DNA of 64,000 nt, taken from contig NBIV01000036.1 of NCBI GenBank assembly GCA_003194525.1, positions 124,001 to 188,000 of the forward strand, given 5' to 3'. The stretch's first letter is position 1, and each line of letters begins with the position of its first letter. The notes under the pieces were generated by a model, which saw only the letters and a list, made by a program, of their open reading frames with translations, made no database searches and was not told the DNA's origin. Both the position numbers and the translations under genes were made by a program. The stretch comes from Gracilariopsis chorda. Lineage: Eukaryota; Rhodophyta; Florideophyceae; Gracilariales; Gracilariaceae. Positions 43,169-54,674 of the stretch are shown here, piece after piece.

Positions 43169-44763
43169 GGCTGAGAGGTATATCAGCAGAGCAGAGCAGA
43201 GATTGAGAGGGGGGAGGCGCTTTGAGGTTGGCGGATTTTGGGGGTGCTGGAAGAGGTGGTGGGGTGGGGGGGGCGTAGGAAAGTGGGGGTGGTGGGGGGT
43301 GGGGTCGTGTAAGTAACGCTGTTTGGGGGGTTGTGGTGGAGCGGCAGCGGGGCGGAGAACGCCTGTTCGGGGGGCGGCGACGGGTGGGATATTTCGGAGC
43401 GACGGCGGGGCGAGGAGGAGGGGGTGGCGGGAGGCGGATGGCGGCGGATGGCGCTGATTGGCGGGCGCGGCGCGCAGCCGTTTCGCGGCGCGCGTGGTGG
43501 CGGATGCGACGCGGCGTCTATCTCCAGCCGCCATGGCGGGTTTTGATTCGCGGCTGAAAAATCTCACAGAATCTGCGCGCAGCTCGCCCGCGACGCGCGC
43601 CATGCAAACAATTATCTGGCGGCCTGGCCGGCGCCCAATCAGCTGGCGCGCCGCGCCAAGCTCGCTGCGCACCGCGCGCCCAATCCGCCTCCCGTGCGCC
43701 CAGTTGCGTCAGATCAGCTGCTTCCAGTTGCCGCCGCCGCGCCACACGCGCTTCTCCACCGCTTGGAGCGCCCTTTTGCGAGAGCGCCGCGGTGCGCCCT
43801 TTCGCCTAAATCAGTACCCGCCTCCGCCGCAGACAATGCGCGCCACACGCTCCACACAATTGCGTGTGCCCGCCTCCTGCCCGTGCTTTGGCGTGCCAAC
43901 GCCCATCCCATCTCGCGTGCCTTGCAAAACAGATTCTTCGCCTGCTGCACCACCGTTGGTACATACAGCGCGGGTAGGATTGCTAAAGGGTTACCTCGTC
44001 CAACCTGACCACGCATGTCCGCCCTTCGCTGAAAGTCTCACATTTCCAAAACGCTCCTTTTCCGTGCCAACTGCCCATAATCGCCCACAAATCTGCCTGA
44101 TTAGCAAGATATCCTCTTGTCTCGCACCCTCACTTTGCCCCGACCCAGCCCGTTTCAACTCCACGATCGCTCACTTTTCGCACTTCATTGTTTACCCCAC
44201 GTCCACCTCCTTCCTCTGCCACACTTCCGCTTGCCCTCAACCCTTTAACCCCTGAGGCCAGTGCTTTCTTCGTCTTCAGTTGCCAATCACATCTTACAAT
44301 ACATCACATTGCCTTTATGTTCTCCCAACCTTTCGGCGAGGGGAGCATGTGCAATCCCATCTTTCTCCGCCGCCCCCAACCGTCACTCATCACCCCGTCA
44401 AATACAATAAGCCACTAATCAAAGTAGCTCTGCCCTTACTTTATTCCCCATATTCCACCAACGGAACAAGTGGCCAGTACCGCCCAGTTCCTCTGGTGCT
44501 TGTACGTCGAACCAACACCGTCGCTTGGTCCCTTGCGAACATGCTTATTACTTATGCCTCGCGTATTAAACTAAGTGCACGAAATGCCGTTAAGCACACC
44601 CAGACACAAGCTTCTATTGCAGCGATCAGCATGCTTTTGCGGTATACCGATGTGGTGCACGCTGCACTTTGGTTAGTTAATCACATCCGTAGACTTCTTT
44701 TGTCATAGATAACAACTACAGCTGTGCTATCAATAAAACACCTTGCGAAACTTCTTTAAACCC
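43169..44763. promoter_or_regulatory. Long upstream region of the MYB gene
   Basis: 1.6 kb without a recognised gene. 43169-43900 is very GC-rich; on the plus strand 43170-43500 is a G-rich run and 43550-43850 has many GCGC steps, like a CpG-island promoter. Long open frames on both strands here are a by-product of base composition. 43900-44763 has normal composition. Confidence 0.45.
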
Positions 44764-45951
44764 ACGAAATAGTATATGACACATGTCAAAAAAATGGCGG
44801 AACTTTCTGCCAATTCAAAATTCTTGCCTAACACTACTTAAGTATTAGTGACAGCAAACACTGCGTTGCTTGTCTATCCCAACTATGGACCCTAAATATG
44901 GCGAGAGGAAAGTACTTGTCTCAATTTGAGAAAACACAGACATCCGCACTCCACCATGAAGGACTCTCTTTACGCTAAATTGCAGAGCACGTATAACGCT
45001 CCGTCGGGGCTTTACGAAGCTTCTTAAGTTCAAAAAAGATGCCATATCAGCCCACCGTTGCCAAAAATTTTCGAAAACTATCCCCACAGCAACATCGGGC
45101 TCTGCTACGGGAGGCACGCAAGGGCAACTTGAGTGCATCAGATTTGAAACGAGACCTCAATCTGATTTTATCTGTTCACCGAGTGAAGCAGCTACTCTAA
45201 GAAGACGAAACCCTTAAATATTCCAAAATGATGCAGGGCCCAAAAATGACCGAATAGCATAAGGTAGAACGGCTACAATGGGCACGACACAACATATCTA
45301 TAGGGGATTTGTTTTGGAATAAAGTTATGTTCTCACATGAAAAAAGAATTTAACAATGACGGTCTAGATGGTCTTTCATATTACTGGCATGATTTGAGAA
45401 CAGAACAGCGACGTCTATCCTCCCGTTTTGGAGGTGGTAACTCGGTCATGGTTTGGGGTGCGATATAATTGTATGGTATCAGGGACTTATTATTTTTATC
45501 GGGCACTCAGGATTTTGAGAAGTATTGCGATACCCTAGAGCTTGGACTACTACCTTGGACTGCAGAAATATTTGGACCTATGTCAACTTGGGTGTTTCAA
45601 CAGGACGCTGCATCCATTCATCGTTCTGCTTTCAGAAAGAACTGGCTACTTCAACAGCAGGTTCGGCTTCTATCCTGGCCTGCTAGGTCCCCAGACCTTA
45701 ATATAATTGAGAATGTCTGGGGTTTCATGGCTAGGAAGGTTTACGCAAATGGTAAGCAGTTCGACAATGTCGAGGATCTTAAGGACTATATTCTAAATGT
45801 ATGGCGCAGTATCAATGCAGACTACATCCAGACACTGTATCGATCTATTCCTAGACGCTTGTTAGCTGTGATGGACAAACGTGGTGGTGCTACAAAGTAC
45901 TAGAGCAATAAAGGCGTGCACTTTTAGTACATGTGTCATAACTTATTTCGC
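44764..45951 (+). mobile_element. Tc1/mariner-type DNA transposon
   Basis: Ends carry inverted repeats CGAAATA..TATGACACATGT (44764 on) and its reverse complement (45928-45951). Inside is one transposase gene reading plus (44898-45903). The total of about 1.2 kb is typical. A flanking TA duplication could not be fixed. Confidence 0.8.
44898..45903 (+). pseudogene. Tc1/mariner transposase, inactive
   Basis: The helix-turn-helix region starts MARGKYLSQFEKTQTSALHHEGLS and soon meets in-frame stops. The catalytic part shows the family landmarks: MFSHEKR near 45327-45344, where the first catalytic Asp is a His; VFQQDAASIH with the second Asp; and WPARSPDLNIIENVWG with the third acidic residue. 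The intact C-terminal frame is 45469-45903. The stops, a frame change and the Asp to His change mean it cannot work. Confidence 0.85.
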
Positions 45952-46416
45952 GTGCTTAAACCTATTTCGCTGTATGATTTTAGTTTGTACTCCGTATGAA
46001 ACGGAACTGCGTCAAACACCTTCCACTGTCGTGTTGGGCACCCGTTTTGCCCTTATGCAAGCATGACTAGTGTCATGCTTGCACCTTTGAAACGCCTTTA
46101 TGGGCAGTCGGGTGGGTGCGCTTAAAGGAGTTCCGCACAATGTACCAGTGCTGAAACCAATCCGAGGGAGAGGAGATTGCGATTCAAGCATGCAATCTTC
46201 AACTTGATTGAAACCTCGTTTTCTTTAGCGCGTTCGTCTTGTTAGAGATTCAAATCGCATTGCACTCTTTCTTCAATACAACTACAAGTTAGTTAACCTA
46301 CGATCGTGCAGAAATCGGTGATATCCGTTGATATAAACATAACGCTTATGAAGCAACCAACACCGCACATGATTCAAACAATTCATTTTCGCATAAACCC
46401 ACAATACATTATACTA
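45952..46416. other. Spacer between mariner and piggyBac-like copy A
   Basis: No gene or repeat recognised. Confidence 0.35.
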
Positions 46417-49249
46417 CTAGTGTCTATCTGACCAGCCACCTCATATGAGGTCAATTCGAATTACTCTAAAACTTTATCAAAACCTTAAAACTTTTCCAAA
46501 AACTTTCTCGCTCTGATCTTCTCACCATGTCTTCTACGCCGGCAGCGCTGAACCATGTCCACAACACATCGCCAACAGTCGTAGCTGTCGAATCAAGCCC
46601 TATTGTCAACAACATTCGTACACTATGGCTCCGTCCACAGATCTTCGGAGAACTGTTGGAACAACCTTCAACAGCCCTGCTCGTCTGGTTACAAATGATA
46701 CTGAATGCAAACGTTATGATGGATCTCTATGAAAATCGACAACAATACAAGGTTACGTCCTCAATGTTGACATTCAAAAGGTCAACAATCGAAATCTCAC
46801 TTTTCTGACAGTGAAATGTAGTCTACCGAATCAAGAAAAACGAGTAACTTTACATCTATCCAGTTTCAAACTAGGTAACGGTATTGAGGAAGCCGTGAAT
46901 GCTGCAAAAGAACCATTTACCGGGTTTGAACCCATAAACAGGCAAAATATCTAAGAAGATGCTCTTGTGAACCCATCTCAAATGCCAGTTGTGCAGTCGC
47001 AAACACGTTTATGAAGTATAACTCAACCTGTACAATCAACTTTGATTCATGTTCGTAGGTGGGAAACCTGTACGAAGTTAAGTTCTCTAAATGGTTGTAT
47101 GCAAATGCATGAGTGAAAAGTGGTTGGCCCAGCCGGAGTTTTTATCTCACCGCCTCACGTTCCTTCAAACATGATGGCATTAGATTTCTTCGTTCTTTGG
47201 ATGCTTCCTATGCAGATTTTGCAGTTGATAGTGAACAGAAGAAATATTCAGCTAGAAAGCAAAGATGCTCGGATAACTTTAGGAGTAGACCTGCTCAAAT
47301 GCTTTGGAATTCTTATCCTAATGACTCGTATTGATTTTTCTAACAGACGGGATTTTTGGAGCGTCGAACCTTTATAAGTTAATGCTTCAGCAAAATATTG
47401 GTCTTGCGATGTCACAGAACAGATTTGAAATGCTTAAAAGTTCAATATGCTTCAGCGGAAATGGTGTGCCTGAATAGCAAGACCTCGCGTGATGTCCCTA
47501 CCTAGCAAATCTTTTGAAGGCAATCAATGACCATCGTTGGTCTTTTGTGGGGACATCACATTCCTTATGTGTTGAAGAAGGAATGTCACGATGATACGGA
47601 TTAGGCGGTAATTGGATTGATATCGGGCTTCCACACTATACGTCATTAGATAAAACGCCGGAAAATGGTCTTGAAATGAAGGCCGTATGTTGTTCACGAA
47701 GTGACATAATGCTGAACATTGAGCTCAATATGGGTGCTAGTATTCTGGAACATGGTTTTGATTCTGATAACGCCCATAAAACGGCAGTCTTACTTTGCTT
47801 AGTGCAACCATGGTTTGGATCAGGAAGTTTGGTATGTGCTGATTCCTTTTTTGCGTCTGTCAGCACCACGAAAGCATTACTGGAGAAAATTTTAAGGTTT
47901 ACTGGAGTTGTCAAAAATGCTACTTGTGAATAACCTATGTCACATCTCTCGGAAACTACTCTATCGGGCAGGGGGGATTTTTTATCTATGCTATGAAAAG
48001 AAGGCATTATCAATAATGATATAATGGCTATAATGTGGATGCACAGAGAGAGAAGTTATTTCGTATCAAATTCTGGCATGCTTAATCCTGCTTCTCCTAT
48101 TATTCGAGAAAGGGAGATACGGGAGGGAAATATTTCTAGGAAAATGTAATTGGAAGTCGCAATTCCCGAAGTTTGTGAAGAGTATTACAAAAACTTTTCA
48201 ATGGTCGATCCCCATAGCAGATGCAGACAAGATGATCTGAGAACGGAGAAGAAAATTGAAGTGAAAGAGTGGTCATTTCTAGTGAATTGCTCTTTTTTAG
48301 CGATTTGTATTGTGGACGGGTGGAAGTTGTACAAAGCCGCAAATGGAACCAGAAATGTGAAGAGTCCGCAGCACTTCTATTGGAAAGTAGCTGATGATCT
48401 AATTGAGAACACATGGGATACTACAGGTCTAATGAATAGAGATGAGCGAGAATGTGAAAATGTTCATGAGAAGCCAGTTTTTGCAGGCACTGGCTTGCAT
48501 TTAATTCAAACGCATAGAAGGAGGAAAACTAAGGATGGCAAGATTACAAAAGCTTTATATCAAGGAAGATGCAGTTCTTGCAATGTTAATACAAAGACCA
48601 AATTTTTAGGTTCTGGATGCTATATCAGGAAGGAAAAAAAAGGTTTTTAAGTCCTACTCGTACTAATAGAGATTGTTTTGTGAAATACATTCAAGAGTGT
48701 CACTGTATAATGAAGTTCAGAAGCTGATACAGATGTAAACAACCTTATAAACCTTCGTTTTCTATAGTGAAAATCTACGTTTGAATGCAAAAGTTTACTA
48801 TGAGTTCATTTTACCTTGAGCCCCGTACTAATTCAATTCGCATTACTTAGACTTGCTAGATAATTAAAACTCCAGGACGAAACTGCCCCTTTAACGATAT
48901 CACCGTATTCTTTCTGCCGCTCGAGTGGGTGTTTAAAACGTTCTGAGAGTTTAAATATATTTAGAATTAGTTGAGCTCCCGAAGCAGTTTTGGAGTTAAA
49001 ATAAATCCAGCGAGGTTCGAACTCATGTTTTGTTGCTCGCATGTGACCAGACGACCATTGGGCTGCTGTTATGGATCAGTGGTCGTCTTCTACAACTGCT
49101 TATAGTTCAAAGACACCCCCGTTGGCTATTTTTCAAATTCAAAGTTTTAACTGTGGGGCCATATGGATCAGATTTCAATATATTTTTAATTTTGCGTGCC
49201 GGTGCGCTGACCTCATATGAGTTCAGCGCACCAGTCCGATACACACTAG
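46417..49249 (+). mobile_element. CTAG-bounded piggyBac-like transposon, copy A
   Basis: Left end CTAG then TGTCTATCTGACC (46417); right end GGTGC...GTCCGATACACA then CTAG (49249). The two ends are inverted repeats and each is followed inward by a CTCATATGAG palindrome; at the right end this lies in a 32-base near-perfect palindrome (49201-49232). CTAG would be the duplicated target site, where classical piggyBac uses TTAA. The transposase occupies 46527-48650. Length 2.83 kb. Confidence 0.75.
46527..48650 (+). pseudogene. piggyBac-like (DDE_Tnp_1_7) transposase, copy A
   Basis: Starts at ATG 46527 with a Ser/Thr/Asn-rich N terminus. It reads FGILILMTRIDFSNRRDFW (near 47290-47360), then GLGGNWIDIGLPHY (about 47605-47640), then LVCADSFFASVSTTKALLEK (47830-47890) with a catalytic Asp, and ends with NRDERECEN...GRCSSCNVNTKTKF, a Cys-rich tail (48150-48650). 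This is the DDE_Tnp_1_7 branch I associate with oomycete and algal elements, distinct from the piggyBac copies at 30300 and 58775. Several stops and frame changes, including a stop inside the SRWYG motif, make it a pseudogene. Confidence 0.75.
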
Positions 49250-50559
49250 GGTCTGATTGACATTGACCTCAAAGTAGGTCAGTTTGATTGACTGAATTTT
49301 CTAGAAACACGTTTCACTTTTCAAAAAACATCTTTGTTTTCATGTGTCCATCATCTCAGTTTCAGCGGCAGGGAACAAGAAAATGATCTCTCATACCTAC
49401 AACGACGTCGGCTGTTGACATTACTCGTCTAAGTCAAGAATTTTGCCATCTGTGGCTGCGTCAACCGATCTACGCCGTACCGAAAATACTCATGTCCATA
49501 GTCGAGCTTGGTTGGTAACTTTCTTGTCAAATGCAAACGATAATGCCGATCGCTATGGCAAAATTCAAACTCTAAACGAACCAATCACAGTTGTTGCGAA
49601 CAAATAAATCAATCGGAGAAACCCCATTTTGTCAGACTTAATTTCAAAATACTCAACCATGACAAGCAGTTCACTTTTCCACTATGTAGTCAAAAACTGG
49701 GCTATCATGATTTTAACAAGTTGAAACCTCCGCAAAGTTCTCATCAGAACACATCGCCTCAATTTCTTACCCATAATGATAAACATTCTACAAATTCCCT
49801 ATCTGACCAACATTTGCATAGCACGGAGCAAATTTTTTCTGAAACTGCATCTGATCAATCACACATCGTTCATGGGCGTTCTTGCAAACTTTTAGTGACT
49901 CAGTTTCCACTTGATAGGTGCTTGATATTGTACTAATGGCAAATTATTGGTTCAGCTTGACATTTTATCTTACAACGTCATTTTTCAGCGGTCATGAGCG
50001 CGTTCGACGACTCTATTTTAATATTTCCTATATCATATCTAGAAGGAATCACAGATAATTCGAATGAGATTCTGGAAAGCACAGGTCTATCTCGAACATT
50101 TAGTAGTGAGATTCTACGATTCTTTGGAGATCTCATTCTAATGACTGTAGTAGAACAAATTGGGTGTCGGGTGTAGAGCATTGAGTAGGTTTATATTCTC
50201 TTCGTGAGTTGGATCATGAATGATACAGTACTGACGTAGCATCAGATCAACTCAGGTATGAGTGGACCATTGGAAAGGTTGGATGGAATTTGATATGAAT
50301 TCTATTTGGTATTTCTCGAAGCTTCATGGGTGATATCTATCATATGTGGAAAACATAGACGCGTGGTGGGCATACAGACGTTATTCATGGCTAGCATGAT
50401 TCACACCTGTCTTGTTACGCCGCGGCCAAACGTGTGGACCAAAAATGTGGCACACTACAGTAGTAGTATCCTGAGTTTTATTATGACCCATTAGTATTTA
50501 AGTGAGGACGATCCTGCTGTATTACCCTGAAGTAAAAACAAGCATTTAATTGGCTCTGA

Positions 50560-51300
50560 ATCTATCGCTTGCGTGAAGTGATCAACTCTTCCTGGGGTTT
50601 CACCACGTCCAGTTTCGTTATACTCACCAGTACAGTATCAATTAGAACCACTGATCTTTCCTACCCCGTAGGCTCGCCCAGTGTCAACTTTTAATACCGT
50701 GTTGGTTACTTTCTTATAGTGGGAACCAATAGTTATTCGACTCAGTATTCAATTTTGCCGTGCTGGCTGAACGCAGAACAACCTCACCGTCGGGTCTCTT
50801 TCGGCTTTTCGCACAACCCGCCAGGTCAACCCGCCAGGTTGAACCTTTCTCCTTGGTTCTTCTCCAACTTTTCCAAATTTTCTTTGGATTACCTGTGGAC
50901 CGAATCTCCGCTTATACAGACCTTTGCATTAAGTCCACCTGCTGCAAACCCGATCCTCGGTAACACCTCCGTTGGTAAAGCCGGAAGCCGCCTTGGTTTT
51001 GGATCGGAACACCATGTAGTACGAATGGCCCTATTGTGGAGCCTAGCTCTAAAGAGAGCTAGGCCGCGAACACCTAAAGACGATTTCCGTCTAGGGGTAT
51101 TGCTCCACCCCAAAGGGTGCTTACGTTTAACATTGTCGGAGACAGAGCGCTGCACCCACCCACCTTAAGGATGAGTGACGCTCAACCTCAGGTGCACTCT
51201 ACTAAGGGGCATATTTTGGAGCTGGCCCTAGTGGAATGGCCACACGCCACAGTAGCGGAGTGTGACTGCCTACCTAAAATAATTAAATAAGTTAATACTT
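50560..51300 (+). repeat. Insert related to the hairpin-rich units
   Basis: At 51043-51121 are three hairpins in a row: CCTAGCTCTAAAGAGAGCTAGG, AGACGATTTCCGTCT and CACCCCAAAGGGTG, in the same order as the terminal hairpins of 33428-34258 but with other stem sequences. From about 51216, GGCATATTTTGGAGC, GGCCAC...CACAGTAG and an AATAATTAAATAA tract match the start part of the right arm (33550-33640). Relationship to the units is inferred from order and short matches. Confidence 0.5.
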
Positions 51301-51483
51301 TAGCTAGTTGGCCACTTTAACCAACGTGTCATACTAACAAATTGGTAAAGCGCATGTTGCACTGCCTAGTTGGTCAGATCTCACTGTACTACATTGACCT
51401 GCATTTAGTTTTCAAATGGAAGGCATTTGCAGAGTTCTAAGCCAACCTCGCGATTTATAGCTCTAGTGCACATTTGAAACGCA

Positions 51484-52344
51484 ATGTCGAGGAATAGTTT
51501 TGAAGCACTCGGAAGCTGTAGTAACGTCACTGGAAGCGGTGCACGTAATGAGGAGGTAAATGCACTCTGGGGATTAGTTAATGACGTTTTGAAAGCAATT
51601 AATGACCATCACCGTTCGTTTGTCACACCTTCTTATCCTTTTTTTGTGATGAAAGTATGTCACGCTGGTATAAGCTTGCGAGAGATTGGATTGAGTTTGG
51701 TCTTCCATACTACACTGCTTTGGATAGAAGGCTTGAAAACAGTTGATAGCTAAAGACAGTGTGCTATGGTAGAAGCGGAACTATGCCTAACATAGAGCTT
51801 ACCATGTTCTCTCAAGCTTCACATCAGTAATTTGATGAATATAATGGACATGTAACTGCAGTTTTACTACGTTTGGTGCAACTTTGGTTTGAATCTGAGA
51901 GACTAATCTATGCAGACTCTTCTTTCGCCTTGGCAAAAACTGCCAATCTCTATTGGGAAAAGGGTCACGATTTACTGGAGTTATTAAAACGTGACTCGTA
52001 GGTTTCCAATGAAGCATTTCTTTGATATAACATTATCTAATCGTGATAATTCTGTTTCTATGGTCTCAAAAGGAAATAGTATTGCTAAAGATTTAATGGC
52101 AGTTCTCTAGGTGGATAGAGAAAGGAAATACTTTATATGTACTTGTCGGAGATTTAACCCTGGAACCCCTATTTCTCGTCAGACGACAGGGCATTACTTC
52201 CAGAAAATTGAGCTTGAAGTCCCAATTCCAGAGGTTTCCGGATATTATTACAAAACATGTTCAATGATATACGGACACAATCGTTGTCTTCAGGATGATC
52301 TTAAGCTGGAGAAGAATATGGAAGTAGAAGAATGGTCATTTTGA
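51484..52344 (+). pseudogene. piggyBac-like transposase remnant, copy B
   Basis: Two readable pieces match copy A: SRNSFEALGSC with LKAINDHHRSFV, and the EVPIPEVSGYYYKTCSMI block near the C terminus. Between and after them the frame is broken many times; decayed sequence runs on to about 52750. It is older or more damaged than copy A. Confidence 0.65.
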
Positions 52345-53300
52345 GTCAACAGCTCTCTACTGGCAACAGGTATTGATGACGCCTGGAACCTTTACAAATC
52401 ATCAGATAGACCTAAGCCATTAAAAAGTGCCCACAGCTTTTACTGCGAACTGACAGACGAGCTCACAGAACTACATGGGATTGAATCAATTTAATAGCAG
52501 AGGTGTAGAACCGTTGGAGGAAACAGAAGATCAACCACGGGCAACGGGAACTGGTTTTCATTGAAGGCAGCCAAATATTAAATGAAAAAAAATTGATGGA
52601 AGTATTACAAAATATTCATACCAAGGAACACGTTATTTCGGCCAAACGTATACGAAATCCAAGTTTCTACTCTCCGATTGCTATGAAAGTAGGAATTTTG
52701 AGGTCTATTTATGTCACATTAATATTGGAAGAAATGTTTTAAGACGATTTTGTACCTCTTCAGGATGCTGCATGTTGTCAGCAGGTGTGTCATCATGCAT
52801 TTTGAGTAGTATAATTGAAGTCCTTTGTGTCTGAGTAAAACAAGAGTTCAATTTCCTATAGCACTGTATTGATTCAATCCGTGTACTTAAGTTGCTGGAT
52901 AAACTTTGAACTAAGTCGAGACTACACTTTTAATCGATGTCACCTTATTCTGTCTTCCATTCCATTGAGTATGCTTAAACGTTCTGAGATCAAAGTTATT
53001 TGTAGGAGCATTCGAGCTCTGCGAGGAGTTTCCAAACTTTTAAAAGCTCAGCGAGGTTTGAAAGCACGTTCTATTTGCTCACATACAGCCTTGCGACCAC
53101 TCAGCTGTTACAAATGCCAGTTCTGGGAGTCTAATATATACTTAAAGTACATATGCTAGCACTATTTTACGGCTTAACCACACTTTTTCAAGCTCAAATT
53201 TGAAAATGGCTTTTTCTACCGCCACTAAGCAATTTCTCAGTTTATCTCGCCCAGACGGCGCGCTGCTTCATACGAGGTGCGCACGCCAGTACATCTGTAA

Positions 53301-54660
53301 ACGCAACTCTCATAGACCAGTGCGGTTCCAGCGTCTCGTTCTCGCTCTCAAAATTGTAACATTTTTGAAAAGTGACATTCCGCTTTCTTCCAATTTTCTC
53401 TCCAATACTGTACTCTCTATTCATTACTTGAATATAAAAATCTCCATCCACTCTAGGCAGCATATGTAACGCCACAAGCATATTTTTCATGCCGAGATAA
53501 AATTTATAAGTCTTTTCATATAGTTTTGTTTTCTATCTTAACGTGAACTATAAACTACATCATACATTAAATAGTTACCGGAAATAAATCTGCAAAAGAA
53601 TACGAGCAGATAAAAGTTTCCTATTCTCACATTTGCCTTCCATACTTATCACATCACACCATTTTCGCTTTTTCGTCGGATGGACTGCCCTGCAGAATTT
53701 CTTGGCATCTTGGTAGCCTTTGTCCAGTATGGTTGCCCAATCGGTCTTATAACCATCTGAAATAATTCCAATATTCGTTATATATTTTTTGAGTTCCTTT
53801 TTTTTAAGTGCAATTGCCTGATATTTTAAAAAGGTTCATGCAAAACATTTACAGCCGCACCTGGTCCCGGATCATGATTTGAACAACCAACTACTGTTGC
53901 ACTCAGCATTATTGAAACTGCAACCCTAGCATCCATATAGTTCATGTGCTCCCCTGAAATACTGTTTCCCTCTTCAACTCTCCTGGACTGGTGATACGTT
54001 TGGTGAGATATCACTTCGGTTGCATATCTGGCCAACATATAATGCTTGAATTCTTTTCATTGGCCGATTCTCTCTAGCACTGAAAGTTAGCAGCATTGAA
54101 CTTCTTCAATTTCATGAGGGTTTCGGAAACCTTTTGTTGATAAAATGTCTCAACGATTGTGTTTTGAATCCTGAATCTTCGCCAATTTCTGAACATGCTG
54201 ATTGAGCTAGAGCCCCATTTATTTCTTGTTCGCGAAGAAAGACTGCCTCGGTCACCAAATTAAGGGGATTTGCATCGTGGTTTTGGGAAATTTTGTTCAT
54301 GATGGGTTGATGGACGCAACAGGTTTGTAAACAACTTACAGTATTTAGGTTTCATTGTATTTATAGAGTTCCATCGTGGTTTATATGGTCAACAACTCTG
54401 TTTCTACGGGCTAAGTATTCGTTTCAGATACAGTCCGCAAAGTATGGAGCCTACGTCAGGATGCAGCTGTACTATGTCTACATGCACATACCGTTTTAGG
54501 CATAAGTTGCATCGACGTTCCCTAGCGCAAACGATGTCTCTGCACCTAAAACAGTTTTTTGCGCATATGCCCTAACGCAATCGGACTGCAATCTTCAACC
54601 TTTGTGGTGATGTGCACACCTGGCCTTGGTCCAGTAGAACATAGCCACCCATAAACGGAC
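53301..54660. other. Unclassified repeat-like region
   Basis: Two minus-strand frames (53826-54038 and 54112-54300) look like pieces of a decayed transposable-element protein, with GNSISGEHMNYMDARVAVSIML, but I cannot place them. The remainder is AT-rich without features. Confidence 0.3.
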
Positions 54661-54674
54661 CCACGGTCGCCACC

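Larger units (their letters stand above)
49246..53300 (+). mobile_element. CTAG-bounded piggyBac-like transposon, copy B, with insert
   Basis: Starts on the CTAG that ends copy A and continues GGTCTGATTGACATTGACCTC, a diverged version of copy A's left end. The right end near 53260-53300 aligns with copy A's terminal palindrome but lacks a clear CTAG. Coding pieces include FFGDLILMT near 50125-50155, MSRNSFEALGSC...LKAINDHHRSF (51484-51753) and VPIPEVSGYYYKTCSMIYGHNRC...EWSF (52111-52344). The distance from LILMT to MSRNSF is 1.3 kb against about 0.1 kb in copy A, so foreign sequence (about 50560-51300) was inserted. Confidence 0.65.

Noticed and set aside
43458-44255. Long plus-strand frame of 265 codons upstream of the MYB gene
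   Set aside because: It lies in the very GC-rich promoter region where all frames stay open; its composition is Arg/Pro/Ala noise and no family resembles it.
49010-49030. AGGTTCGAACTC stretch like a tRNA T-loop
   Set aside because: No acceptor, D or anticodon arms can be built around it, and it lies inside the terminal region shared by both CTAG-bounded copies.
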